This document shows positions 52,459 through 60,806 of a stretch of 64,000 nt of DNA, in pieces. Every line of letters begins with the position of its first letter. The stretch's first letter is position 1. A program made the translations under genes and the position numbers. The notes below the pieces were generated by a model. That model searched no databases. It saw only the letters and a program-made list of their open reading frames with translations, and was not told the DNA's origin. Origin of the DNA: Limnochorda pilosa (GTDB lineage Bacteria > Bacillota > Limnochordia > Limnochordales > Limnochordaceae); the NCBI RefSeq assembly GCF_001544015.1, contig NZ_AP014924.1:3162001-3226000 (forward strand), written 5' to 3'.

Positions 52459-53214
52459 TCAACCGAAGCGACCGGTGATGTAGGCCTCCGTCTGCTCGTG
52501 GGAGGGATTGGTGAAGAGCTGCTCGGTGGGGGCGAACTCGATGAGGTGCCCCAGGAGGAAGAAGGCGGTCATCTGCGAGACCCGGGTGGCCTGCTGGACG
52601 TTGTGGGTCACCAGCACGACGGTGTAGCGCTCGGCGACCTGGAGGATCGTCTCCTCCACCTTGCCCGAGGAGATGGGGTCCAGGGAAGAGCAGGGCTCGT
52701 CCAGCAGCAGCACCTCCGGCTCCACCGCCAGGGCCCGGGCGATGCAGAGCCGCTGCTGCTGGCCGCCCGAGAGGCTGAGGGCGGGATCGTAGAGCCGATC
52801 TTTCACCTCGTCCCAGAGGCCGGCCTGGCGGAGGCTCCGCTCGGCGATGGCCTCCAGGTTCCGGTGGCGGCCCGGCAGGAGGGCGAGGCCCGCCACCACG
52901 TTCCCCAGGATGGACAGGGTCGGGAAGGGGTTGGGGCGCTGGAAGACCATGCCCACCCGCCGCCGGATGCGAACGGGATCCACGTCCGGGCCGTAGACGG
53001 GCTCGTCACCCAGGAAGACCTGCCCCGAGACCCGCCCCCCCGGCGACTCCTCGTGCATCCGGTTGATGCACCGCACGAAGGTGGACTTGCCGCACCCCGA
53101 GGGACCGATGACGGCGGTCACCGTCTGGGCCGGAAGGGTGATGGTCACGTCGTGCAGCGCCTGGAAGGCGCCGAAGGCAGCGTTCAGGTGCTCGACTCGA
53201 ACGGGTACCGCCAC
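52459..53214 (-). CDS. pstB: Phosphate ABC transporter ATPase
   Basis: The 251-residue ATPase has Walker [10 protein letters not shown] (about residues 37-45), the Q-loop in [17 protein letters not shown] and [20 protein letters not shown] and NPFP are typical of PstB. It drives high-affinity phosphate import. The GTG at 53214 is preferred because AGGAGG (53224-53229) is 9 bases upstream; a TTG at 53223 lies too close to it. It is the last gene of pstSCAB. Confidence 0.96.
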   Translation of the reverse strand: MAVPVRVEHLNAAFGAFQALHDVTITLPAQTVTAVIGPSGCGKSTFVRCINRMHEESPGGRVSGQVFLGDEPVYGPDVDPVRIRRRVGMVFQRPNPFPTLSILGNVVAGLALLPGRHRNLEAIAERSLRQAGLWDEVKDRLYDPALSLSGGQQQRLCIARALAVEPEVLLLDEPCSSLDPISSGKVEETILQVAERYTVVLVTHNVQQATRVSQMTAFFLLGHLIEFAPTEQLFTNPSHEQTEAYITGRFG

Positions 53215-53281
53215 GTTGCCCAACCTCCTGTTCTTCCCCGCACCGCCGGGCGCCGGGGCCGGGGTTCACCGAGAGGCGCGC

Positions 53282-54184
53282 TCAGCGCCGATCGTAGCGG
53301 GACCTTCCAAGGATCCGCGAGAGGATGTTGGTCCCCAGCACCATGCCTACCAGCACCAGCGCGCCGGTCCAGGCCTGCTGGTGCCACTCCTCGTAGGGTG
53401 AGACCGCGTAGGTGTAGATGGTGACGGGCAGGGACGCGATGGGGTTGGAGAGCCCCTGATGCCAGAAGGCGTTGTTCAGGGCGGTGAAGAGGAGCGGCGC
53501 CGTCTCACCCGCCACCCGGGCCACAGCCAGCATGATGCCCGTGAGGATCCCGGGCAGGGCCGTGCGCACCACCACCCGCAGGGTGGCGAGCCAGGCGGGG
53601 ATCCCCAGCGCCAAGGCGGCCTCGTTCAGGTCGCGCGGCACCAGTCGGACCATCTCCTCGGTGTTGAGGGTCACCAGGGGGATCATGAGCATGCCCAGGG
53701 CGATGCCGCCTGCCCACGCCGAGTAGGTCTTCATGGGGAGCACCAGCAGGCCGTAGACGGCCAGGCCCACCACGATGGACGGCACCCCGTTGAGGACCTG
53801 CGCCACGAATCGGACCGCGTCCGCCAGCCGGCCGTGGGACCGGGCCAGGAAGATCCCGCCCATGACGCCCACCGGGACGCCCACGACACTGGCCAGCGCC
53901 ACCAGGATGGTGGAGCCCACGATCGCGTTGGCCATGCCCCCGCCCGGCACCCCCACGGGCTTGGGCAGGTGGGTGAAGAAGTCCAGGCTGAGCCCACGGA
54001 TACCCGACTGCCCCACGTAGATCAGCAGGCTGAAGAGGGGCGTGACCACCACCAGGACGCTCAGCACCATGAGCGCCTGCATGACCCGGTCTTGCCAGCG
54101 GCGCCGGCGCACGCTCCGCTCCACCTGACGCTCCGAGAGCCCCAGCTGCGTGCTCCGGGCCGCCACGCATCCCGGCTCCATCAT
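53282..54184 (-). CDS. pstA: Phosphate ABC transporter permease A
   Basis: The 300-residue membrane protein has six hydrophobic helices and the permease loop EAALALGIPAWLATLRVVVRTALPGILTG, in which the EAA motif contacts PstB. The order TLNTEEMVRLVP and AGETAPLLFTAL is typical of PstA. Its ATG overlaps the pstC stop (ATGA). Confidence 0.95.
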   Translation of the reverse strand: MMEPGCVAARSTQLGLSERQVERSVRRRRWQDRVMQALMVLSVLVVVTPLFSLLIYVGQSGIRGLSLDFFTHLPKPVGVPGGGMANAIVGSTILVALASVVGVPVGVMGGIFLARSHGRLADAVRFVAQVLNGVPSIVVGLAVYGLLVLPMKTYSAWAGGIALGMLMIPLVTLNTEEMVRLVPRDLNEAALALGIPAWLATLRVVVRTALPGILTGIMLAVARVAGETAPLLFTALNNAFWHQGLSNPIASLPVTIYTYAVSPYEEWHQQAWTGALVLVGMVLGTNILSRILGRSRYDRR

Positions 54185-55146
54185 GCCCCGATCACCCCTG
54201 TCGCCGCGCTGCGCCCCCGAGCCTTGCGTTCCACCCGGATCACGAGAATCCTGGCCACGGCGCTCAGCAGAAAAGTGACCCCGAAGAGCACCAGCCCGAT
54301 CTCCGCCAGGGCGGAGACGTGCATGGGCACCACGGCCTCGTTGAACTCGCTCGCGATGACGCTGGCCATGGTGTGCGCGGGGGAGAAGAGGGAGAGGGAG
54401 ATGACCGGCTGGTTGCCAATGACCATGTTGACGGCCATGGTCTCACCCAGGGCCCTTCCCCACCCCAGCACCACCGCACCCACGATGCCCGCCCGGCCGT
54501 AGTCGAAGACCACCTTCATGGCCTCCCAGCGGGTCGCGCCCAGGGCCAGCGCCGCCTCCCGCTGGCTGCCCGGCACGGCCCGGAAAACCTCCCGCGAGAC
54601 GGCCGCCACCGTCGGGACGATCATGATGGCCAGGATGACCCCGGCACTGAGCATGCCGATGCCGTACGGCGCCCCGCTGAAGATGGGAAGGAAGCCGAGG
54701 CCGCTGGCGACGATCTTCATCTCGAGGGCCCGGATCAGGGGCACCAGCACGAAGATGCCCCAGAGCCCGTAGACCACGCTGGGGATGGCCGCGAGGAGCT
54801 CCACCAGGAAGGAGACCGGGTCGCGCAGCCAGCGGGGCGCGAGCTCGGAGAGGAAGAAGGCCACGCCCAGCCCCAGGGGAACGGCGAGAAGGACCGCGAT
54901 CGCGGACGAGACCACCGTGCCGAAGACGAAGGGCAGCGCCCCGAACCGCTGCTGGATCGGGTCCCACTGGGTGCCGGTGAGGAAGCCCAGGCCGTAGCGG
55001 GCCACGCTGGGCCGCGCCACCTGCCCGAGCTCGTCCAGGATCACCGCAGCCACCGCCAGGACCAACAGGCCGAAGACCACCAGCACTCCTCGGAAGAGCC
55101 GGTCGCCCCGGTTGACCGTTCGCGCTTGATGGATGGGTAGGCTCAT
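54181..55146 (-). CDS. pstC: Phosphate ABC transporter permease C
   Basis: The 321-residue membrane protein has six transmembrane helices and the EAA loop REAALALGATRWEAMKVVFDYGRAGIVGA, then GRALGETMAVNMVIGN, the PstC mark. The ATG at 55146 follows AGGAGG by 6 bases. It overlaps pstA by 4 nt and lies 121 bases after pstS. Confidence 0.95.
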   Translation of the reverse strand: MSLPIHQARTVNRGDRLFRGVLVVFGLLVLAVAAVILDELGQVARPSVARYGLGFLTGTQWDPIQQRFGALPFVFGTVVSSAIAVLLAVPLGLGVAFFLSELAPRWLRDPVSFLVELLAAIPSVVYGLWGIFVLVPLIRALEMKIVASGLGFLPIFSGAPYGIGMLSAGVILAIMIVPTVAAVSREVFRAVPGSQREAALALGATRWEAMKVVFDYGRAGIVGAVVLGWGRALGETMAVNMVIGNQPVISLSLFSPAHTMASVIASEFNEAVVPMHVSALAEIGLVLFGVTFLLSAVARILVIRVERKARGRSAATGVIGA

Positions 55147-55267
55147 CAGACGCCTCCTGTCGGGCGCCGGGGCCGGACCCGGCACCCTGTTCTTCGAACG
55201 CGCCGTGGGGCCGGGGGCGCGGCGTCCCTCGCCCCCGACCTCGCCTCGAGCTTCGACTCGACGACGC

Positions 55268-56314
55268 TCACCGCTTCAAGAGCGGCTGCCCGTCATAGGT
55301 GATGGAGGCGATCTTCTCCTCCACCATCTTCACCACGTTGGCCGGCAGGGGCGCGTACTCCAGCTGGCGAGCGAGCTTCTGCCCGTCGTGCACGGCCCAC
55401 CACAGGAAGTCGACCAGCGCCTGCCCCTTCTTGGCGTCCTCCTGTTCCTTGTAGACCAGGAGCCAGGTGAAGCCGGCGATGGGGTAGCCGTTCGGGTCCG
55501 GCGTGTTGACGATGATCGCCCGCAGGTCCTCGGGCATCGGCTTGTTGGCCGCCAGGCTCGTGGCCTCCAGGGAGGGCAGGACGAACCGGCCCGACTGGTT
55601 CTGCAGGGCGGCGTAGGACATCTTGTTCTGCAGGGCGTAGGCGATCTCCACATAGCCGATGGCCCCGGGGATCTGGCGCACCAGCCCGGCCACGCCGGCG
55701 TTGCCCTGGCCGCCCAGGCCCACGGGCCAGGCCACCGAGGTGCCAGCGCCGACCTTCTCCTTCCACTCGGCGCTGATCTCGCTCAGGTAGTTGGTGAAGA
55801 TGTTGGTGGTGCCGCTGCCATCCGAGCGCCGGGCCACCGCGATGGCCAGGTCGGGCAGCTTGACCGAGGGGTTGAGCTGGGCGATGCTCTCGTCGTTCCA
55901 GCGGGTGACCTTGCCCAGGTAAATGTCGGCCAGCACCTCAGGCGACAGCTTGAGGCCGGTGTCGACCCCCTGGAGGTTGTAGACGACGGCCACCGAGCCG
56001 ATCACGGTGGGGATGTGCAAGAGCTCGCCCGGCGCGGCGGCCAGCTGCTCGTCGCTCAGGGCGGCGTCGGAACCGCCGAAGTCCACAGTCTGGGCGGTGA
56101 TCTGGCGAATGCCGCCGCCGCTGCCGATCGCCTGGTAGTTGATCTGGACGCCCGATTTCACCGAACGGTAGGTATCGAACCAGAGCGAGTAGATCGGGTA
56201 GGGAAACGTGGCGCCGGCGCCGTTGAGCTGGAGCGTCTGAGCCGACGCTGCCAGCGGGGTCAGAACCAGGGCCCCTACCAGCATGGCCCCCAAGATGCGT
56301 CGAGGCGACTTCAA
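55268..56314 (-). CDS. pstS: Phosphate-binding periplasmic protein
   Basis: The 348-residue protein has a signal peptide (basic MKSPRR, hydrophobic core, cut after ASA) and phosphate-binding loops GAGATFPYPIY, GSGGGIRQI and RSDGSGTTNIF. No cysteine lies near the cleavage site, so it is predicted to be released, not lipid-anchored; in single-membrane Firmicutes PstS is usually a lipoprotein. The start is TTG 56314 behind GAGGAGGG. It is the first gene of the pst operon; no convincing Pho box was found upstream. Confidence 0.96.
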   Translation of the reverse strand: MKSPRRILGAMLVGALVLTPLAASAQTLQLNGAGATFPYPIYSLWFDTYRSVKSGVQINYQAIGSGGGIRQITAQTVDFGGSDAALSDEQLAAAPGELLHIPTVIGSVAVVYNLQGVDTGLKLSPEVLADIYLGKVTRWNDESIAQLNPSVKLPDLAIAVARRSDGSGTTNIFTNYLSEISAEWKEKVGAGTSVAWPVGLGGQGNAGVAGLVRQIPGAIGYVEIAYALQNKMSYAALQNQSGRFVLPSLEATSLAANKPMPEDLRAIIVNTPDPNGYPIAGFTWLLVYKEQEDAKKGQALVDFLWWAVHDGQKLARQLEYAPLPANVVKMVEEKIASITYDGQPLLKR

Positions 56315-56498
56315 GCGTTGGACCCTCCTCGGAAAGTAGCTTCCGTACCGCGCGCGGTCGACTCGTCCACGGACCGCTATCAGCCTACCGGGAACCAGTT
56401 ACGATGCAGTTGCTCCTGTGTGAACGGGAGGTAACAAATTGTCGAAAGCCGGCGGATCCCTTTGCCAGGCCGCTAGAACCGTGTTTTCGAGCGCGCGG

Positions 56499-56527
56499 TG
56501 GACATCCGGGAGCCGACGGTCTATGAT
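56499..56527 (+). promoter_or_regulatory. Predicted promoter of the GlsB/YeaQ-like gene
   Basis: TGGACA (56499-56504) and TATGAT (56522-56527) are 17 bases apart, each one mismatch from consensus. The start codon at 56615 lies about 80 nt downstream. It stands in the 300-base gap shared with the divergent pstS gene; the pstS-proximal part shows no clear promoter. Confidence 0.65.
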
Positions 56528-56614
56528 GGTAGTGGTTGGTCGGGGTGGCGGGTTCGGGATCTCTTGGGTCTCTTGGGCCCGCCCCACTTGGACCAGGGAG
56601 GGAGGGTCTCGCAC

Positions 56615-56875
56615 ATGGAAACGGCCGGTTGGGTGACGGTGGTGGTCGTCGGCCTGGTGGTCGGCTGGCTGATCCAGCAGTACGCCGTCAGCAAGAAGTA
56701 CCCCGGCGGCTGGTGGCTCAGCCTGATCGTGGGGCTGGTGGGCGCCTGGGTCGGCGCAGCGTACCTCGGCTCCTGGCTCTGGATGCTGGGCGGCGCCAAC
56801 GTCATCGGCAGCATCGTCGTCGCGGCGGTTCTTTCATACGTCGTCGGCCTTTTCGGTTCCGAGGCGAAGGTCTGA
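56615..56875 (+). CDS. GlsB/YeaQ/YmgE-family small membrane protein
   Basis: The 86-residue protein has three hydrophobic segments with glycine-rich turns (VVGLVVGWLIQQ, SLIVGLVGAWVGAAYLGS, NVIGSIVVAAVLSYVVGLFG), the pattern of the transglycosylase-associated YeaQ/YmgE family. The family is linked to stress responses, but its mechanism is unclear. GGGAGGGAGG lies before the ATG at 56615. Confidence 0.82.
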   Translation: METAGWVTVVVVGLVVGWLIQQYAVSKKYPGGWWLSLIVGLVGAWVGAAYLGSWLWMLGGANVIGSIVVAAVLSYVVGLFGSEAKV

Positions 56876-56928
56876 CTCCCTGACGCGTCGCGACCCCACA
56901 TGAGCCAAAGGGAAGGATGCGAACGACG

Positions 56929-56952
56929 AGGCCGGCTCCGGTGAGCCGGCCT
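56929..56952. terminator. Terminator-like hairpin between convergent genes
   Basis: AGGCCGGCTC and GAGCCGGCCT form a 10-bp stem around CGGT, midway between the GlsB-like stop and the stop of the convergent small gene. It is followed only by TTGG, so termination would be weak or rely on the stem alone. Confidence 0.5.
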
Positions 56953-57000
56953 TGGCGGTTCGCTGTTCGACGTGCGAGAGGGCCTCGGGATCCCGGCCGC

Positions 57001-57183
57001 CTAGCCCAGGATCCCCACCAGGAAGAGGATCAGCGCGGCCAGGGCCGCACCGGCCATGGCGGCCATGCTCGTGGTCAAGAGGCCGGTGACGAGCCAGGCC
57101 AGCACGGAGGCCCCTCTGCCCCCGCGGCGCATCTCGAACCCTTCCACCTGCGCTTCGGTCGCCTTCGGCTGCACCATGGCCAT
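57001..57183 (-). CDS. 60-residue membrane protein of unknown function
   Basis: The frame from ATG 57183 gives MAMVQPKATEAQVEGFEMRR, followed by a hydrophobic C-terminal half (residues 28-60) that can form one long or two short membrane segments. AAGGGTGAG lies upstream. An ATG two codons later is possible. No family is recognised. It is isolated on the minus strand and convergent with the GlsB-like gene. Confidence 0.5.
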   Translation of the reverse strand: MAMVQPKATEAQVEGFEMRRGGRGASVLAWLVTGLLTTSMAAMAGAALAALILFLVGILG

Positions 57184-57418
57184 CCATCTCACCCTTTCCC
57201 GGAACGCTCGCCGTCTCAGGCACCAGAGTCCTTCGTTACCTCGTCTTCAGGCTACCACGAGAGGTTTGCACCACCCTTGCCCGCAGCTTGCAAAAGTCTG
57301 GCGCCGCGTGCGACCGCGCGGGCCGGGGAGTCCCGCCCGGCGGGCGGGCCTCGTTTGACCCCACCCCCCGAGCGTGTTAGCATGGGAATGCCCATCCGCC
57401 GTCAAAGGAGGTAGGAGC

Positions 57419-59092
57419 ATGACCCAGGAGCGTCGCTCGCCGCGCACCTTGCTGGCGGCGGCCATCGGAGACTGCGTCCACGTGGCCGGTCTGCACGCCG
57501 TGCTCCGCATCGCGCGGGCCGCGGGGTACCGCACGGTGATGCTGGGGCCCGCAGTGGCTCCGGAGCGGGTGGTGGACGCCATCCGGGAGCACGATCCCGA
57601 CGTGGTGGCCCTCAGCTACCGGCTCTCCCCCCAGGCGGCGGCCAACGTCTTGCGGGCCTTCGAGCGCCGGGTGCGGGAGGCGGGCCTGGCCCGCCGCCGC
57701 TTCGTCTTCGGGGGCACGCCCCCCGTCTGCCGCCTGGCGGAGCGCATCCGTCTCTTCGAGCGGACCTTCGACGGGAGCGAAGGGCCCGAGGCCGTGGAGG
57801 CGTACCTCCGCGGCGTGCCCCTGGAGGACCGCACCCCTTCCTGGCCTCAATCCCTGCCCGAGCGGGTCGCGGCCCGGCATCCCGAGCCGATCATCCGGCA
57901 CCACTACGGCCAGCCCAGCTACGAGGAGACCCTGGCCGGCGTGCGCGTGCTGGCCGAGTCCGAGAGCCTCGACGTCATCTCCCTGGGGGTGGACCAGAAC
58001 ACCCAGGAGCACTTCTTCCACCCCGACCAGGCGGACCCGCAGCAGGACGGCGCCGGCGGCGTTCCGGTACGGACGCCCGAGCAGTTCCGGGCCCTCTACG
58101 AGGCGTCCCGCACCGGGAACTACCCCCTCATGCGCTCCTACTCGGGCACCCGCGACCTGATCCGCATGGCCGAGGTGTTGCACGAGACGATCCATCTGGC
58201 CTGGGGAGCCATCCCGCTCACCTGGTACAGCGTGCTGGACGGGCGTTCAGACCGCTCCCTGCACGAGACGCTGGTGGAGGCCCAGGAAGCCATGCGGTGG
58301 CACGCGGCCCGCGGCATCCCTGTGGAGATGAACGAGTCGCATCACTGGAGCCTCAGGGACGCCCACGACACCGTGGCGGTGGTGATGGCGTACCTGGCCG
58401 CCCGCAACGCTCGCGCCGCGGGGGTGCGCCACTACGTGGCCCAGTACATGTTCAACACCCCGCCCGAGACGTCGTTCGCGATGGACCTGGCCAAGATGCT
58501 GGCGAAGGTGGAGCTGATCGAGTCCCTTCAGGGGCCGGGCTTTCAGGTCTTCCGGGAGACACGCGTCGGGCTCCGGTCGCACCCCCACGACCTGAACGAG
58601 GCCAAGGGCCACCTGGCCGCTTCCGCCTTCCTCCAGATGGCGCTGAGACCCCACATCCTCCACGTGGTCGCCTTCAGCGAAGCGGACCACGCGGCCACCG
58701 CGCCCGAGATCGTCGAGAGCTGCCGCATCGCACGCGGCGTCGTGCGCGACGCGCTGGGCGGGAGCCCGGATCTCACTGCCGACCCCCGGGTGCGGGCTCG
58801 TAAGGAGGAGCTGCTCTCCGAGGCCCAGGTGCTCCTGGACGCAATCGCCTCCCTGGCGCCCGCGGGCGTCGCGGACCCCCTGACCGACCCCGGCACCCTC
58901 ACCCGCGCCGTCAGCATCGGCTTGGTGGACGCGCCGCACTTCCTGGGGAACCCGGCGCCCGAGGCCCGGGGCGAGGTGGTCACCCAGCCCGTGGACGGCA
59001 AGGTCGTGCCCGTCGACCCGGAGACGGGGCAGGTCCTCTCCGAGCGCGAGCGGGTCGAGAAGGTGCTGCGGCGGGCCGCGCTGGTGCGCTGA
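57419..59092 (+). CDS. Cobalamin-binding-domain protein of unknown function
   Basis: The 557-residue protein opens with a Rossmann-like cobalamin-binding domain (residues 10-115): GDCVHVAG at 17-24, then ALSYRL and FGGTPP at the positions where B12 domains have the conserved serine and GG. The usual DxHxxG reads D-x-x-H-x-x-G, one residue longer. The remaining 430 residues (LDVISLGVDQNTQEHF, EMNESHHWSLRDAHD, AQYMFNTPP) look like a TIM-barrel enzyme similar in layout to glutamate or amino mutases, but no assignment is secure. AAAGGAGGT, 6 bases upstream, is the best ribosome site in the window. Confidence 0.75.
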   Translation: MTQERRSPRTLLAAAIGDCVHVAGLHAVLRIARAAGYRTVMLGPAVAPERVVDAIREHDPDVVALSYRLSPQAAANVLRAFERRVREAGLARRRFVFGGTPPVCRLAERIRLFERTFDGSEGPEAVEAYLRGVPLEDRTPSWPQSLPERVAARHPEPIIRHHYGQPSYEETLAGVRVLAESESLDVISLGVDQNTQEHFFHPDQADPQQDGAGGVPVRTPEQFRALYEASRTGNYPLMRSYSGTRDLIRMAEVLHETIHLAWGAIPLTWYSVLDGRSDRSLHETLVEAQEAMRWHAARGIPVEMNESHHWSLRDAHDTVAVVMAYLAARNARAAGVRHYVAQYMFNTPPETSFAMDLAKMLAKVELIESLQGPGFQVFRETRVGLRSHPHDLNEAKGHLAASAFLQMALRPHILHVVAFSEADHAATAPEIVESCRIARGVVRDALGGSPDLTADPRVRARKEELLSEAQVLLDAIASLAPAGVADPLTDPGTLTRAVSIGLVDAPHFLGNPAPEARGEVVTQPVDGKVVPVDPETGQVLSERERVEKVLRRAALVR

Positions 59093-59171
59093 GGATCGAG
59101 CCTCCGGGCACCCGCCCTGTTCGGGCACCGCCTTTCGTCCCCGAACCATTCCACGAGGAGGTCATGCACCC

Positions 59172-60791
59172 ATGTGCGGCATCGCCGGCGGCTTCGGCCG
59201 CCCCAACGCCCCAACCGTGGAGCGCATGCTCACCCGCCTGCACCACCGCGGGCCCGACGACCAGGGAACCTGGGCCTCAGCCGGTATCGTGCTCGGCCAC
59301 ACGCGCCTGAGCATCATCGACCTGGAGACGGGGCACCAGCCCATCGCGAGCGAAGACGGCCGGGTGGTGGCCGTGGTCAACGGGGAGATCTACAATTACC
59401 GGGAGCTCCGGGCCCGCCTCCAGGCCGGGGGCCACCGCTTCTGCACCCAGAGCGACAGCGAGGTGTTGGTCCACCTTTACGAGGATCGGGGACCGGCGAT
59501 GGTCGAGGAGTTCGACGGCATGTTCGCGCTCGTCCTCCACGACCGGGCCTCGGGCCGGCTGCTCCTGGCCCGGGATCCGCTGGGCATCAAGCCGCTCTAC
59601 GGGGGCGTGGCCGGCGAGACCTTCTACTTCGCCTCCGAGATCGGCGCCCTCCTGGAGGCGACCGATCGGGTCTGGGAGTTTCCCGAGGGCACCCGCCTCG
59701 TGCTGGAGCCGTCCGCCCCGCTCGACGGGCTGAAGGATGCCCCGGGCCCGGACGACACTTACGCCTTGGAACCTTACTGGCAGATCCCCGAGGGGCCGCC
59801 GGATGTGAGCGATCCCCGGACCGCGCTGGAGGGGGTCCGCGAGCGGCTCCGCCGCGCGGTGGGGAAGCGCCTGCTGGCCGACGTGCCCGTGGGGGTCTTC
59901 CTCTCGGGCGGGCTGGACTCGAGCCTCATCGCCGCATGGGCCCGCCGCCTGACCTCCGGCACGCTGCACTCGTTCGCCGTGGGCCAACGCGGCTCCGACG
60001 ACCTGCGCTACGCGGCCCAGGTGGCCGCCGCCCTGGGAACCGAGCACCACGAGTACACCTATGGCGCCGAGGACCTCGAGGAGGCCCTGCCCACGGTGAT
60101 CCGGCACCTGGAGTCCTACGACCCGGCCCTGGTGCGGAGCGCCGTCCCCACCTACTTCGTCTCGCGCCTGGCGCGCCGCCACGTGAAGGTGGTCCTGTCG
60201 GGCGAGGGCGCCGACGAGCTCTTCGCGGGCTACGAGTACCTGAGGCGCATGGATCGACAGCGGCTCCACCGGGAGCTCCGCACGGTCACGGCCGCCCTGC
60301 ACAACACCAACCTCCAGCGGGTGGATCGCATGTCCATGGCCCACGCGCTCGAGGCGCGGGTTCCGTTCCTGGACCTGGAGATGATCCGCTGGGCCTTCCG
60401 CCTCGATCCGTCGGTGAAGCTGCGGGGCGCGGAGCAGGTGGAGAAGTGGGTGCTGCGCCAGGCGGCCGAGGGACTCCTGCCCCCGGAGGTGGTCCACCGC
60501 GGGAAGGCCAAGTTCGCGCACGGCACGGGCACCAGCGGGCTCCTGCGGAAGATCGCCCGGCGCCGGGTCGCCCTGGAGGATCTGAGGCAGGCCCAGCGGC
60601 GGGCCGAGCGCGCCGGGTCACCGGTATCGGCTCGGGCTCCCGCCCGCTCGCGGGAGGAGCTCCTCTACTACCGGATCTTCCGGGAGCACTTCCCCCAGGA
60701 GGCGGTCTTGCACACGGTGGGCCGCACCCGGAGCGTCATCCCCGGCGAGCTGGGGGACGAAAGAGAGGCCGCCCAGGGCGCGACGGCCTGA
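59172..60791 (+). CDS. asnB: Asparagine synthetase, glutamine-hydrolysing
   Basis: The 539-residue protein has the class-II glutaminase domain (MCGIAGGFG with Cys2, LHHRGPDDQG, NGEIYNYRELR) and the ATP-pyrophosphatase domain (SGGLDSSLIA near residue 250). The order fits AsnB-type amidotransferases. Asparagine synthesis is the default role, but near sugar-modifying genes such enzymes can amidate other carboxylates. It is truncated relative to E. coli AsnB at the C-terminus only slightly. GAGGAGG lies 10 bases before the ATG. It follows the cobalamin-domain gene by 79 bases. Confidence 0.92.
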   Translation: MCGIAGGFGRPNAPTVERMLTRLHHRGPDDQGTWASAGIVLGHTRLSIIDLETGHQPIASEDGRVVAVVNGEIYNYRELRARLQAGGHRFCTQSDSEVLVHLYEDRGPAMVEEFDGMFALVLHDRASGRLLLARDPLGIKPLYGGVAGETFYFASEIGALLEATDRVWEFPEGTRLVLEPSAPLDGLKDAPGPDDTYALEPYWQIPEGPPDVSDPRTALEGVRERLRRAVGKRLLADVPVGVFLSGGLDSSLIAAWARRLTSGTLHSFAVGQRGSDDLRYAAQVAAALGTEHHEYTYGAEDLEEALPTVIRHLESYDPALVRSAVPTYFVSRLARRHVKVVLSGEGADELFAGYEYLRRMDRQRLHRELRTVTAALHNTNLQRVDRMSMAHALEARVPFLDLEMIRWAFRLDPSVKLRGAEQVEKWVLRQAAEGLLPPEVVHRGKAKFAHGTGTSGLLRKIARRRVALEDLRQAQRRAERAGSPVSARAPARSREELLYYRIFREHFPQEAVLHTVGRTRSVIPGELGDEREAAQGATA

Positions 60792-60806
60792 GCCGGCGGC
60801 CTCGGG

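Noticed and set aside
56419-56436. Possible Pho box upstream of pstS
   Set aside because: Two GTTACC/GTTCAC-like half-sites appear on the minus strand, but the 10-base spacing and mismatches do not fit described Pho boxes well.
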